Below, in pieces: positions 53,350-64,000 of a DNA stretch of 64,000 nt. Origin of the DNA: Sesamum alatum (Eukaryota; Streptophyta; Magnoliopsida; Lamiales; Pedaliaceae). How positions within the stretch are numbered: the first letter of the stretch is position 1; each line of letters starts with the position of its first letter. The notes beneath the pieces were generated by a model. That model did not search any database. It saw only the letters and a list, made by a program, of their open reading frames with translations, and was not told the origin of the DNA. The position numbers and the translations under genes were made by a program. The stretch is from assembly GCA_034509735.1 (NCBI GenBank), contig JACGWO010000012.1:20179188-20243187 (forward strand), written 5' to 3'.

Positions 53350-54420
53350 ATATGATATTCAATCTTAATCACTAGACCACAAAACTTCATAATCAAAAAA
53401 CTATACCATATTCTTTTCTTGCAGAGAAACCGTGAATACAGAATACATCAATATAAATAAACTGAGAACGTACATTCATTCGACCATTAAATTCAAATTA
53501 TAACACCTGATATTATAATAAAATTATATTAAGTAAGCTAAATATCCATCACATTACTGGCATAAAGTGATATAAATACTCACATATTTGCAAAACTCAA
53601 ATTCATGATTCTGAATTTATTTACGGGACTATAACCTTAACGACTCAGTTAAGACACGATTGGTGGTATGAATTCTACTATTTCCCCGAAGAAGACATGC
53701 ACTATATGTTCATAGTGGCAATCACTAAGACACAAATTTGGCAGCAATTTTGCACCAAATAATAGAGATTGAGGACATGAGGATTTTACAACATTAGTAC
53801 AATTGGCATTCATACAACCACAATTTCGGACAGCAAACTCTTTGGAACTGTTACATCATTATATTTAACGTTGTAGAATCCGTCGCTCCTACATTTTTTG
53901 ATTGGCCATGATTTTTATTTTATTTTATTTTATTTTGAAAATATTAAGATTAAATTGTATCTTTTTCATGAAATTCTTGCAAGAATATACCTGATTGTAA
54001 CTCTAATATTTCGACAGGTTCCCACAAAAAATATCTTTCAAGATATATGGAAAAAATATGTAATTTTATAATATTGTTTTTCATAATTTGGAATAAGTTC
54101 AGCGAAATCTAAACTAATCATGTGGTGGATTACAATTCATGAAAAATAATCAATTAATAATAAGTTGATCATAACAAGAACTTTTTTAATGTTAAATTTA
54201 CAAACGGAAGTATTATGTAGACGTACAAAATATACTTCGTTTTCAAATAAAATTATGAATTTAATTATATCTGCATTCGTTGATCTATCTTTATTTACAT
54301 AAATTATCTCTGTCTTTTGAAAAATTATACATATACCCACAAAAATGATCAATATTATTTACACAACCACTCATGCTTTTTGAAAAAATAACACATACAA
54401 TCACATATCACCTCAGGGGT
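53350..54420. other. AT-rich spacer, no gene seen
   Basis: No conserved coding sequence or clear element ends. Confidence 0.5.
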
Positions 54421-54439
54421 ATCATGGATAGCTTTGGGA

Positions 54440-54850
54440 CCTGAGAAAAGAGCAAATTATTAGGTTTGTTGGGATGTCCTCAGTTAAGACCCTTCGATGC
54501 TTAAGTCAGCCCGAGATCGAGATAGAAATATGCGAGCTGGATGTGTTTAATGTTGGTTTAGGTATAATAAATGTCTTACCATGAATGAAAGCATGAAGGG
54601 TGTGCTTATAGGGCTAAATGTGCTGATTTGCATGGTCCACGTGTCATGATCCTAAGGTGGGTGTTGTCAAAAGATCAACGGCTCCTTGTGAAGGTTCATC
54701 TAGAGCGGATTGGGACGAGCGACCAAAACCCAAGTAAAGGGTGGGGATCCTAGTTCCAAAATGGTGATTAATACTCTTTTTGAGGGTATTTTTGTCATTC
54801 TACAGGCTTATACTATAATTCCCTATTATACACCCTCTGGAAACGTCAAC
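54440..54850. mobile_element. possible LTR fragment
   Basis: A stretch of balanced composition with GATGTCCTCAGTTAAGACCC, TTCGATGCTTAAGTCAGCCC and GTCCACGTGTCATGATCC. The CGATGCTTAAGTCAG motif resembles LTRs of some plant Ty3/gypsy elements. No partner copy or coding region is present, so this is tentative. Confidence 0.35.
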
Positions 54851-55664
54851 ATCATTACACAAATTATCCTTGTTTTTTGGTTGCCGAAAGTGATTTCTAT
54901 AATTACACAAAAGATAAAAGTAATTTGTAAATAAACGATAGATCGGGGTGTGTAAATGTAACTATACCATAAAAAATTGATATTTTATTTATTTATTTTT
55001 CATATCTCTTTTAAAATTTTTATTGTATATATAAATGATGATTACAAAATTTTCTCAATTATTAATAAATTGAATAATACATTAATTCGAACAATAAATT
55101 TACATTAAGTGAGATAAATACCACACGTTTAGTGAGACTCAAACTTATATGTTTAGTGAGACTCAAACTTATATTCTCAAACTTATTAATGATACCTCAA
55201 TATTAATTATTAAACTAAGATATCATGGGTCATATCGCTTAAACTTGGACTCCACATAATTAACAGATGAACACATGACGAAATTAATGAACCGCTGCTT
55301 AGGTTGGTGATTTCTTGGTAATATTAAAAGGGGTGGTTGAGAGTAGGCCAACTTGTTTTTCCCGGTAATTAACTAAATCAACATTTTTTTTAAAAAAAAA
55401 AAAAGTATACATCATTATGTCAATTATTAACTACACATTTGTTTAAAAAAATAATAACTATAAAAAAGAATGAGAAATAAACTCATATAAGTGATAAAGG
55501 GTAAAATATTTTTTTGGTCCTGTAAGATTGGGATATTATTTGTTTTAGTACCACAACTTAAATAGGTGGCTGTTTTAATCCCATAAAACACGTTTTTACC
55601 CCTAAAATATTCACCCACACATCGACAGATAGTGTTAACAGCTAGACTAAGACATTACGATTAA

Positions 55665-55784
55665 GAGCTGCTTACTTGGTTTGGTGAAAAATTAATGTAT
55701 AATGAAAGTGGAAGTAAAAAATTGATGTCTAAGAAAAATAAATTATATTTGGTTAGGGATAATAAATTAGGGAAGTAAAACTAA

Positions 55785-55815
<31 letters not shown>

Positions 55816-56217
55816 CCATTTGGAGCCCAATTTTGATTCCACCTAAAATTTGATGGAAAGGAAAAGTATTCAGCTAAAATGACAAAAAAAATTAAAAAAA
55901 GTACATATTTTGCTTTTATTTTACGATATTACCTATAAACATAATTTGTATATTAAAAAAAAGACTCGTTTTATTTGAAATATTGATATCTAAAAGATAT
56001 TCATTCTTGTTCTTATTTGATGCATATTTTAAATTTTAAAATTATTTTAGTATTAATTTATTTATTTTCTAATAAAGAATAATTATGAAAAAACGGTTGA
56101 TTAGTAAAATTACAAAACTTAGTCTTTTCTTTACATTTTTCGTAAGTATTATCTTTTGTTCACTATCTTCACGTTTCACATCTCTTTTTCTCTCACCAAA
56201 CCAAACCTAACCGAACA
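55665..56217. mobile_element. possible TIR element (GGTTTGGTGA ends)
   Basis: CTTGGTTTGGTGAAAAATT at 55674 and its counterpart CTCACCAAACCAAACC near 56196 are inverted. A long AT repeat lies at 55781-55810. No target duplication could be shown. Confidence 0.35.
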
Positions 56218-56819
56218 AGATGTGATATTCCGAGAAAAATGTTATTGAATAGTAGAATATTTTGTGGATATTTTTTTTAATAAAAAATATTTTTTTCCCA
56301 AAAGATTTAATTGGCATCGGCTTCAATTTCAATCCAGATATTTAGTTATTTTAATAAATAAATTGAAAATCATAATAATAATTAAATTAAATTAACGTGG
56401 GTTAAGTTGAATTAGGACAATCCATCCAAAAAAAAATATAGGACAGAGCTCAATATGAGGAGGCGTAATCATCCTTTTCGGCAATAAATATCTTTTCTTT
56501 TGCTACTCTTAAGCATGATTTAAAATTTCCATATATTTTCATCGAAATTGCAGAAAAAGTTTCCGTTTTCAATTTTATGAAAACGAAAATATGTGGCAGT
56601 TTCGACATTATTTAGTTTCTTTCAAAAAACTTCAATTTTTTTTTCATTTCTCTACTAAATATTTGAGTTTTCTAGAAAAAAAAATCCTATTTTTTAGAGA
56701 AATATTTATTTCATATAGTTACAAATAGATAAATTCTTATATCACGCATAAAATATATCATTTTATGATAATTTATCTAATATTACAATAAATAAGTAAT
56801 CGTGTATATATATGAATAT

Positions 56820-56900
56820 ATCAATATGATAAACACATTTTATAATACATAGTTAAATAATAAATACTATATTATTGTTTAGCTAGTTTCAATAGCAATC
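56820..56900 (+). repeat. 81-bp direct repeat flanking the copia element, left copy
   Basis: Runs from ATCAATATGATAAACACATT to AGCTAGTTTCAATAGCAATC and is about 95% identical to 61471-61548. It directly abuts the shortened 5' LTR. The two copies differ by about three or four substitutions and a 3-bp gap. Confidence 0.93.
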
Positions 56901-57256
56901 ATGGACGAGACGGAGCACCCTGGCCTGGAATATGTGTAAGAGGCTTTAGATGCTGGTTAGGTAAATTGGTTAGAAAAGCGTGTTTACGCTTTTATTATTT
57001 CAGCTTCATTTGTAATAGCAAGTTGTACAGCTGGCTGCTTGCTCAATTATTCCGTAGTTGATTGGTCTAACTGGAGTAGGAGCAGTTACAGTAGTTAGAC
57101 GGTTGGGAATTGTTGAATGTATATATATATATATATAGGGTTTCTCATGGTTGAATGCAATTAAATTCGAATTTCCTGAAAACTCTTCTGCTCTCATTCT
57201 TCTCAAGATGCTCTCCACGCATGCTTTGGTGTACATCTGCACTCTGAAATTCAATA
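56901..57256 (+). repeat. copia 5' LTR, missing first 40 bp
   Basis: Starts at ATGGACGAGACGGAGCACC, which corresponds to base 41 of the 3' LTR. It ends ...CTGAAATTCAATA just before the primer-binding site. TATATATATATAGGGTTTC near 57121-57144 is the likely promoter region. Confidence 0.93.
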
Positions 57257-57269
57257 TGGTATCAGAGCC
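57257..57269 (+). promoter_or_regulatory. copia primer-binding site (initiator tRNA-Met)
   Basis: TGGTATCAGAGCC directly after the LTR, the standard Ty1/copia primer site. Confidence 0.93.
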
Positions 57270-57373
57270 TTTGATCTAAAGGTCTCTGCATACCTGTGGG
57301 AATTTTCACAGCATTATTCCGCTTCCATTCCAGTAGTGGTTGCCAGTGTGGTCACTGATAAGGACTCGCAGCC

Positions 57374-58807
57374 ATGGCAGAGGTTGCAGTGGCTGAAGGT
57401 GAGGCTGGACGCAATACTGAGGATGCACTCCAGCTTGAGAAGGATGCCTTATTCATATATCCTTCTGAACACTCAAGTTTGATGTTAACATCTTCTCCTC
57501 TTGACGGATCCAATTACCTATTGTGGAGCCGTGGCGTTTATGTGTCTCTGGGGACGAAGATGAAGCTCGGCTTCATCGGCGGAACATTTCCAAGGTCGGC
57601 GTATGGATCGGCGAACTTCGAACAATGGCGTCTTGTTGATCTCATGGTGACATCCTGGTTGTGGAATTCCATCTCGAAGGAGATAGTGGAGGCCTTTATG
57701 TATGTCTCCTCCTCTAGAGAACTGTGGTTGGCGATCAAGGCACGATATGGTCAGAGCAATGGTCCGATGATTTATAAACTTCAGCGAGAAATCTCTTCAA
57801 TTTCTCAAGGAGATCTGAGCACTACTGCTTACCTGACAAAGGTAGAGAAACTCTAGAATGAGCTCGCATGTCTGGCTCCATTTCCCAAATGAACTTGTGG
57901 TGGTTGTAGGTGTGGGGTGAACCAGGCAATTTCAGAACGTATGATTTCCACACAGCTCATGCAGTTCCTCATGGGGCTTCATGAAGTATTCGACAGTGAG
58001 AGGAGTCAGATGTTGATGATGGATCCGCTTCTTGACATAGAGAAAGCCTATTCTATGATCTTTGCAGTAGAGAAGCAAAGGTCTGTTCAAGTGGAATTGG
58101 CAGACACTTCCAATCATGCAGCATTTCAGACTTCCTTGCAAGATCACAGGAAAGAAGGTGGTGACAGATTTGGAGGGAAGAGGAAACCGTATGTAGATAA
58201 GAAGGGGTTGATCTGTGCAAAGTGTAACAAGCCTGGCTATACACAAGACACCTGTTTTCAGATACATGGAGTACTAGACTGGTACAAGGCCATGATTGAG
58301 AAGAAGAAAAAGGGGCAGAATGTGAGGGCATTGGCAGCAAATGTGATTGAGAAAAATGAGGTGAATGTGGATAATTCAGCCAACAACATGACTACTCTGA
58401 TGACAGAGTTGTTCTGACTGGTGAAGAACAACACCACTCCTTCTGATCCGGTCACCAATTTTGCCAACTTTGCCAGCATGGATGAGAACTTTGCAGGTAA
58501 TGCTTACACTGCATTTGTTTCTGATTTATGTTACTGGATCATAGATAGCGGGGCCACTAACCATATATGTGCATTTGTTGCTTTGTTTGACTCCTATTCC
58601 AAGCCCTCACACCCTCAATCAATACATTTACCTGACGGTTCTAGCAGGACTGTTTTATACACTGGTTCTATTCGGTTAAATGGCTGCTTGACACTTCATG
58701 ATGTACTTTATGTGCCTGAATTCTCAGTCAATTTGATATCTATCAGTCAGCTTTGTAAAGAGAATCCCTACTCTTTCTCGTTCACTGAGCAAAGCTGTAT
58801 CTTGTAG
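57374..58807 (+). pseudogene. copia gag and protease relic
   Basis: Gag starts MAEVAVAEGEAGRNTEDALQ, followed by PLDGSNYLLWSRGVYVSLGT and a stop near 57854. It resumes in another frame (QLMQFLMGLHEVFDSERSQM), with the CCHC-type knuckle CAKCNKPGYTQDTCFQIHG at about 58217. A further stop at 58415 precedes the aspartic protease (YWIIDSGATNHICA, catalytic DSG, about 58530), followed by LHDVLYVPEFSVNLISISQL. The polyprotein is therefore split into at least four pieces. Confidence 0.88.
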
Positions 58808-58948
58808 GACCAAATTAGTAACCAAGTCCTGATAAAAGGGAGCCTGCACAAGAAGCTCTACACCTACTGTCACAGGACTATACCTGCCACCAAAACTCCC
58901 TTTGTAATAGATAGGAACCTTCTTTGCTCCATCTCTAGTAATTGTACT

Positions 58949-59770
58949 TTGGATACATGGCATAAGAGGCTGGGCCATGCCTCCCTACAGTCAATAAAAC
59001 ATGATTCCATTCCTAATGTTGTTGATGCCTCAGATAACACATCTTGTGATGTATGTCATCAGGCCAAGCAAACAAGAGTTCCCTTTCCTGTTAGTACATC
59101 TCAAGATGTCCATCTGTTTGATCCTGTACATCTGTTTGATCCTGTACATCTTGATCTATGGGGGCCCTACAACATGCCCTCTATTTCAGGATGTACATAT
59201 GTCCTCATAATTCTAGATGACTGCAGCCGTTCATTATGGACCTATCTCCTAAAGCATTAATCCCAAGTCCCTTCCACCCTCTCTTCCTTCTGTACATTGA
59301 TACACAATCAGTTCAATACCACAATAAAAACCTTTAGAACAGACAATGGTTCTGAATTCCTGAATAAGGAATGCAAGATTCTATGTGACAGCTTTGGTAT
59401 TATTCACCAAACTTCTTGCACCTACACCCCTCAACAAAACGGGCGGGTAGAGCATAAACATAGGAATGTTTTCTCCATTTCTAGAGCCCTTTTGCTTCAG
59501 TCTTCATTGCCTACTCGTTTCCGGGGGGATGCCATCCTCACGGCTACTTTTCTCCTAAATAGACTACCTACACAACTACTTGGGTGGAAAACTCCTTTTG
59601 AAGCTCTATATGGTAGGCCGCCTTCCTATGAACTCTTGCGGACTTTTGGGTGTTTATGCTATGCAACGAACCTGGATCCACACAAATCCAAATTCCAAAC
59701 TCGAGCCCACAAAATGTGTCTTGATAGGCTATGCCATGAATCAAAAAGGATACAAACTATACAACCTTGA
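58949..59770 (+). pseudogene. copia integrase relic
   Basis: The pre-integrase HHCC domain reads TWHKRLGHASLQSIK and CDVCHQAKQ. The DDE core follows: LDLWGPYNMPSISGCTYVLI, a stop at 59258, then TFRTDNGSEFLNKECK, the region starting GIIHQTSCTYTPQQNGRVEH, and LLNRLPTQLLGWKTPFEALY. An 18-bp unit (CATCTGTTTGATCCTGTA) is duplicated at about 59111-59148, adding HLFDPV to the core in frame. Stops make it inactive. Confidence 0.9.
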
Positions 59771-60254
59771 CAGCCACAGCACACTTGTGTCCAGAGATGT
59801 CCACTTTTATGAATCCACATTCCCTTACTCCACTCATATGTCCAATCCTGATCCTTCTCCTATCCCACTACCTATAGTCCCTGAGTCCACTCATGCCCCT
59901 AATCTGCCTCAACACCAACCTGACTCCAGCATACAATTTTCTCCTACACCCACACCTATGTCCTCTCTTGCCCCAGATACCCATAGTCCTTCTCCTCAGC
60001 CTTCTGTTACATCTACTCCTGTCCCATGCAAGTCCTCCAGAGCCATTCAGAAACCGGTCTGGCTCAATGATTTCATATGCCATCTTCCTGATTCTCTTTC
60101 TCTCCCTTTTAGCAGTAGTGTGTTGCAGGAGCCTAAATCCTTTGTAGAAGCAGTGCAACATCCTGAATGGAGAGAGGCAATGGCTGCAGAAATTCAGGCA
60201 CTAGGAGCAACCACACTTGGACTTTGTCCACACTTCCGGCTGGTAAGAGGGCAA

Positions 60255-61005
60255 TAGGCTGCAACTGGGTGTATAAGACTAAGCTGAAGGCTGAAGGCTG
60301 ATGGCAGTGTTGAGAGGTACAAGGCACGTCTTGTAGCCAAGGGCTTCAACCAGGTAGAGGGAGTGGATTATATGGATAGTTTCTCTCTTGTGGCCAAGGC
60401 TGTGACAGTCTTGGTATTCCTCACAATTGCTGCAGCTCGTAACTGGCCACTACACCAACTTGATGTCAACAACGCCTTCCTACACGGATATCTTGATGAG
60501 GATTTGTACATGCGGCCGCATGATGGATACCCTGTGCAGGAGGGGCTGGTTTGCAAATTGGAAAGATCCATTTATGGGCTGAAATAGGCTTCACGACAAT
60601 GGAATGTGGAGTTAACCCATAAGCTTTGTGAGTTCGATTTTCGACAGTCTGTTCATGATCACTACCTCTTCCTAAAGCCTTGCACTGATGGCTTGATGGC
60701 TCTACTGGTTTACGTGGATGATATCCTCATCACTGCCCCGTGCTCTCAAGACATTCAATCTGTGAAGGCCTATCTGCATGACCTATTCACGATTAAGGAC
60801 CTTGGCGATGCAAGATACTTCTTTGGTGCGGAGATCCATCGTGGCTCCGAAGGTCTATAGGCTGCTCAGACGAAGTATGTGCGAGACATTCTGCAGGATA
60901 CTGGCATGCAACAGGCTAAATCTGTCTCTACTCCCTTACCACAAGGCCTTAAATTACCCTCTGAAGGTGGCGCCCCTTTACTGAATCCAGATTCTTTCCA
61001 CAGTA
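60255..61005 (+). pseudogene. copia reverse transcriptase relic, RNase H missing
   Basis: The reverse transcriptase begins after a frame break near 60255 with GCNWVYKTK, then [39 protein letters not shown] and the catalytic YVDDILITAP (about 60710). Stops occur near 60585 and 60858. After GLKLPSEGGAPLLNPDSF (about 60995) the sequence jumps to WLSSKLGLVSLVPSPTCGGA, which is the pol C-terminus. The whole RNase H domain is therefore deleted. Confidence 0.9.
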
Positions 61006-61072
61006 CGTTTGGCTGGTTGTCCTCCAAGTTGGGTCTGGTGTCCTTGGTCCCCAGTCCCACTTGTGGGGGGGC

Positions 61073-61467
61073 TGTTGAAGTTTGTGATGCTCCTTCACTC
61101 TCAGATGCAGCCATGGACGAGATGGAGCACCCTGGCCTGGAACATGTGGAAGAGGCTTTAGATGATGGTTAGGTAAATTGGTTAGAAAAGCGGGGGTTTA
61201 CGCTTTTATTATTTCAGCTTCATTTGTAATAGCAATTTATACAGCTGGCCGCTTACTCAATTATTCCTAGTTGATTGGTCCAATTGGAGTAGGAGCGGTT
61301 ACGGTAGTTAGACGGTTGGGAATTGTTGCATGTATATGTATATATATAGGGTTTCTCATGGTTGAATGCAATTAAATTCGAATTTCCTGAAAACACATCT
61401 GCTCTCATTCTTCTCAAGACGCTCTCCACGGATGCTTTCGTGTACATCTGCACTCTGAAATTCAACA
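61073..61467 (+). repeat. copia 3' LTR (395 bp)
   Basis: Begins TGTTGAAGTTTGTGATGC right after the purine tract TGTGGGGGGGC and ends ATTCAACA, giving the canonical TG...CA ends. It is the full-length partner of the shortened 5' LTR. Confidence 0.95.
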
Positions 61468-61470
61468 TAC

Positions 61471-61548
61471 ATCAATATAATAAACACATTTTATAATACA
61501 TAGTTAAATAATTACTATATTATTATTTAGCTAGTTTCAATAGCAACC
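61471..61548 (+). repeat. 78-bp direct repeat flanking the copia element, right copy
   Basis: From ATCAATATAATAAACACATT to TAGTTTCAATAGCAACC, three bases after the 3' LTR. It duplicates the sequence found just before the 5' LTR. Confidence 0.93.
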
Positions 61549-62153
61549 ACATCAAATAATAACTCTAAATATATAATTATATTCCATGAGAACAAAATAT
61601 TTTATTTGGCATAAATGATAGAAAGAATTAAAATAGATATACTTGAATTAAAAAAAGAAGGATAATATTTTCAAATTTTAGTTTTATATATATTATTTAT
61701 GTTTCTTTATTTTACATTTTCTCTGTAGCATTTTTGAAATACTTTTAAAAAATTTCTAATGTTTATTAATTTGAAACATCTGTTGACCGAAGAAACGTGT
61801 TGTAGTAGTGAAGCGACGTATACGTTGGATCAGGAATGATGATAAGAATTATAAGCATGTTGGTATTAATATAATCTAAAAAAACAATTGAATTAAATAA
61901 ATAAAGTACTTAAACTAACATAGTACTTATAAATATAAAGATTAAAATTATCAAATTAATGCGTTGAAGCACTGATTTTACCATAAGATGACACAGTTAG
62001 AGACGATTAGGGCAAGATTGGGTAAGGAGAAATCAAGGAACTAAAACAAGCTACCAAAGTACCACCAACTATTCTCATACCTCTCACCAATCACTAAAAG
62101 ATGACTTTTTTGCGATCTTGAAATCTTAACTACTGAACAATCACAAGCATTTA
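61549..62153. other. AT-rich spacer, no gene seen
   Basis: No conserved coding sequence. The region ends at the target duplication of the next MITE. Confidence 0.5.
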
Positions 62154-62403
62154 GGGAAAAATGTAATTACCCCCTTTTAATATGTAAAATATACAAAAAA
62201 ACCCTATGAAAAAATAAATAGTAATTTATCCCCTGTATTTTAAAAAATAGAGCAAAAAATCCTCTAAAAACGGAGTGAAAAACTCCCTATGAGTGGATTA
62301 TTTACTGTAGTTTGAATAATACAGAAGGGTAAATTATTAGTTATTTTTTTATAGGAGGTAATTGTTCTTTTTAATTAAACAGGGGCAAATTACATTTAAC
62401 CCC
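62154..62403. mobile_element. MULE-type MITE (250 bp) with perfect 9-bp duplication
   Basis: Starts GGGAAAAATGTAATTACCCC and ends GGGGCAAATTACATTTAACCCC. AAGCATTTA flanks it at 62145-62153 and 62404-62412. The arms pair (CCCTGTATTTTAAAAAATAG and others). Confidence 0.88.
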
Positions 62404-62714
62404 AAGCATTTATGTATGATTGACCCAATGTGTATTTCAACATATAAATAAGGGATAATTACCTCCAAAGGGGGGAAGGGGGGAATAATTACATTGTCCT
62501 CTCCTGAGGTTTGTTGTAATTATACACACACCCTCTGTGATTTAAAAAATTACATTATGTACCTTTGAAGTGTGCTTTCGTCTAACAAATAAGTCATTTC
62601 ATTAATTCAAATTCACTGAATTTGTTGATATTAACAAAAAAATTGAATGAAAATCATTCTTTACCCTCGATTGACTTGTTGCATGTCAAAAAAAATCTTT
62701 TCTTACTAAACTAC

Positions 62715-63034
62715 CACTGGAAGAAAATTTATTATTGGCTACAATTTTATAGACTATGGACTAAAACTAAGGTAAATAATTATTATTAATCATGGTTAAA
62801 TAAAAACCGTTGCAAAAACTTAAATTATCCTCTATGGAAGTTATTTTTGCCATGACTATGAGTCATAACAAATGTTTTTACCATGACTTTTAACCACGAT
62901 AATGTTTTAGCCACACTCGTACAAATTTCGGGCAACAGCCGTTGCGTGGCAGTGGCGAATGACTATTTTCTACTGTTCTTTATATTTAAGCATGACAATT
63001 AACCATGGTAAAAAATTGTTAATTTTTTTTAGTA
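62715..63034 (+). mobile_element. CACTA-type MITE, copy C (320 bp)
   Basis: Begins CACTGGAAGAAAATTTATT and ends TTTTTTTTAGTA. TAC flanks it on both sides (62712-62714 and 63035-63037), a 3-bp duplication. Inner text (GCCATGACTATGAGTCATAA; GGCAACAGCCGTTGCGTGG) matches copies A and B. Confidence 0.8.
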
Positions 63035-63118
63035 TACCCTTATAACGGTGAAGATATACCTTTTTACATGCATTAATGTGGGAAAATGGATAAGGTAGTT
63101 TGGTCATAAAAAGATTTA

Positions 63119-63543
63119 GGGTAAATTATATCTACCTCCCCTGAGGTTTGACATAATTACAAATACCCCCTTGTTGTTTGAAAAACTATAAATACCCCCT
63201 GAGGTTTATAACAGTCTAACAAATAACTCATTTTCATCTATTTTTACGGGTGAATTGACCAAAATGCTCTTATGCATTTTATTTAAATTTTAAATTTTTT
63301 TGAATTTTTTTGGAGTACAATGTGCAGGGAGAGGTTTCTTAAACTTTTTACACATATGAGTAATAATCCAATTCGTCTCGGCTGATTTTTCTACAATTTA
63401 ACAAAAAAAATAAGGGCAAAATGGTCAATTTCAGATATTTGGTTAAACATTACAAACCTCAAGGGGGTATTCGTAATTTTTAAAACAACGAGGGGGTATT
63501 TGTAATTATACCAAACCTCAGGGGAGGTGGTTGTAATTTACCC
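63119..63543. mobile_element. GGGTAAATTAC-family MITE (425 bp), best preserved copy
   Basis: Starts GGGTAAATTATATCTACC and ends GTGGTTGTAATTTACCC. A perfect 9-bp duplication AAAGATTTA lies at 63110-63118 and 63544-63552. The arms are nearly complementary (CTCCCCTGAGGTTTGACATA against ACCAAACCTCAGGGGAGG). Confidence 0.92.
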
Positions 63544-63766
63544 AAAGATTTATTTGACTTACGATAAGTTAGTAATAAGTCAATCGGGGGTAAAAATGAA
63601 TTTTTATCCAATTTTTTGTTAATATCAACAAATTCGGTGAATTTTGACTAATGGAGTGACATATTTGTTAGACGTAAGTAAACTTCAGGGGCACTAAATA
63701 TAATTTTTCAAATCATAAAGGTTTTACATATAATTATACCCAATTTTAGGAGAGAGGAGTGTAAGT

Positions 63767-64000
63767 AATGCTATAAATAACTATGATGCCCCTAAAAATG
63801 AGTTTATATCACTATAAAACTTTTATTTAATTATATCCTCTGATGATCCGATCTATTTCCCATGTTACAAACCTATATATAAAACGAAATCAATTGAAAT
63901 AGTATAAGTAGAATGGACTGAGTCTTCACATAATTTAGATCATAAATCGATCGAATTATAGATAAACTCGTCTGCAGCACTAAATTCATGACTTGATTAT
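63767..64000. other. spacer to right edge, no gene seen
   Basis: AT-rich sequence without recognisable features. Confidence 0.5.

Larger units (their letters stand above)
56901..61467 (+). mobile_element. Ty1/copia LTR retrotransposon, decayed, internal deletion
   Basis: The order 5' LTR, primer-binding site, gag, protease, integrase, reverse transcriptase, polypurine tract, 3' LTR is that of Ty1/copia. The primer-binding site TGGTATCAGAGCC (57257-57269) matches initiator tRNA-Met. Stops and frameshifts occur in every domain, the RNase H domain is missing, and the 5' LTR lacks its first 40 bp. The LTRs differ at roughly 5% of sites, so insertion is not recent. Confidence 0.95.
62481..63766. 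mobile_element. GGGTAAATTAC-group MITE split by two later insertions
   Basis: The left half (62481-62700: GGGAATAATTACATTGTCC, GTCTAACAAATAAGTCATT, TTTACCCTCGATTGACTTG) pairs with the right half (63553-63766: AATAAGTCAATCGGGGGTAA, TGACATATTTGTTAGACG, GAGGAGTGTAAGTAATG). The DNA between them is a CACTA MITE (62715-63034) and a second MITE (63119-63543). The right end is worn. Confidence 0.7.

Overview
The window is nuclear DNA from a dicot plant, most likely an asterid. The evidence is spliced plant genes with GT-AG introns, strongly AT-rich intergenic DNA, plant-type transposons, and a broken R1-like resistance gene of a type common in asterids. No species can be named from sequence alone. 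Only three intact genes were found, all on the minus strand. I rebuilt each exon by exon from conserved protein sequence, and the reading frame stays open across every junction.

Layout. 1-2605: a LINE, 5'-truncated, running off the left edge. 2606-6002: AT-rich spacer with a 224-bp tandem duplication and an old MITE. 6003-12347: ELF7, the plant PAF1 subunit of the Paf1 transcription elongation complex (12 coding exons, 699 aa), with a probable 5'-UTR intron up to 12711. 13828-14046: a MULE-type MITE. 16405-21260: a decayed Helitron (PIF1-like helicase plus RPA-like relics) with a 706-bp MULE-type element inserted. 21822-23000: two MITEs. 23171-24966: a six-exon AHP4-type histidine phosphotransfer gene (145 aa) whose exons are too short to show up as long ORFs. 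25278-29660: MULE-type and CACTA-type miniature elements, one carrying a GC-rich island. 30387-31269: a hAT-like element. 33091-33500: a 222-bp tandem duplication. 36146-37427: a second large MULE-type element with a GC-rich island.

39110-39660: an NLR pseudogene lacking the central NB-ARC core. 40010-44275: the 3' part of a Ty3/gypsy element (integrase, tandem repeats, antisense ORF), split by a hAT-type element at 41146-42180. 45026-50221: plastidic NADP-malic enzyme (20 exons, 650 aa). 51768-56240: repeats and spacer. 56901-61467: a Ty1/copia element with many stops, a shortened 5' LTR and no RNase H, flanked by an unusual direct duplication of about 80 bp. 61549-64000: nested MITEs.

The three genes have no operon-like relation. 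ELF7 acts in transcription elongation and histone modification, AHP4 in cytokinin-type phosphorelay, and NADP-ME in plastid carbon metabolism. They are separated by about 11 and 20 kb of mostly transposon-derived DNA. The most unusual material is in the transposons: a retroelement flanked by a long duplication, two TIR elements carrying GC-rich low-complexity cargo, and a large group of elements with 9-bp target duplications.
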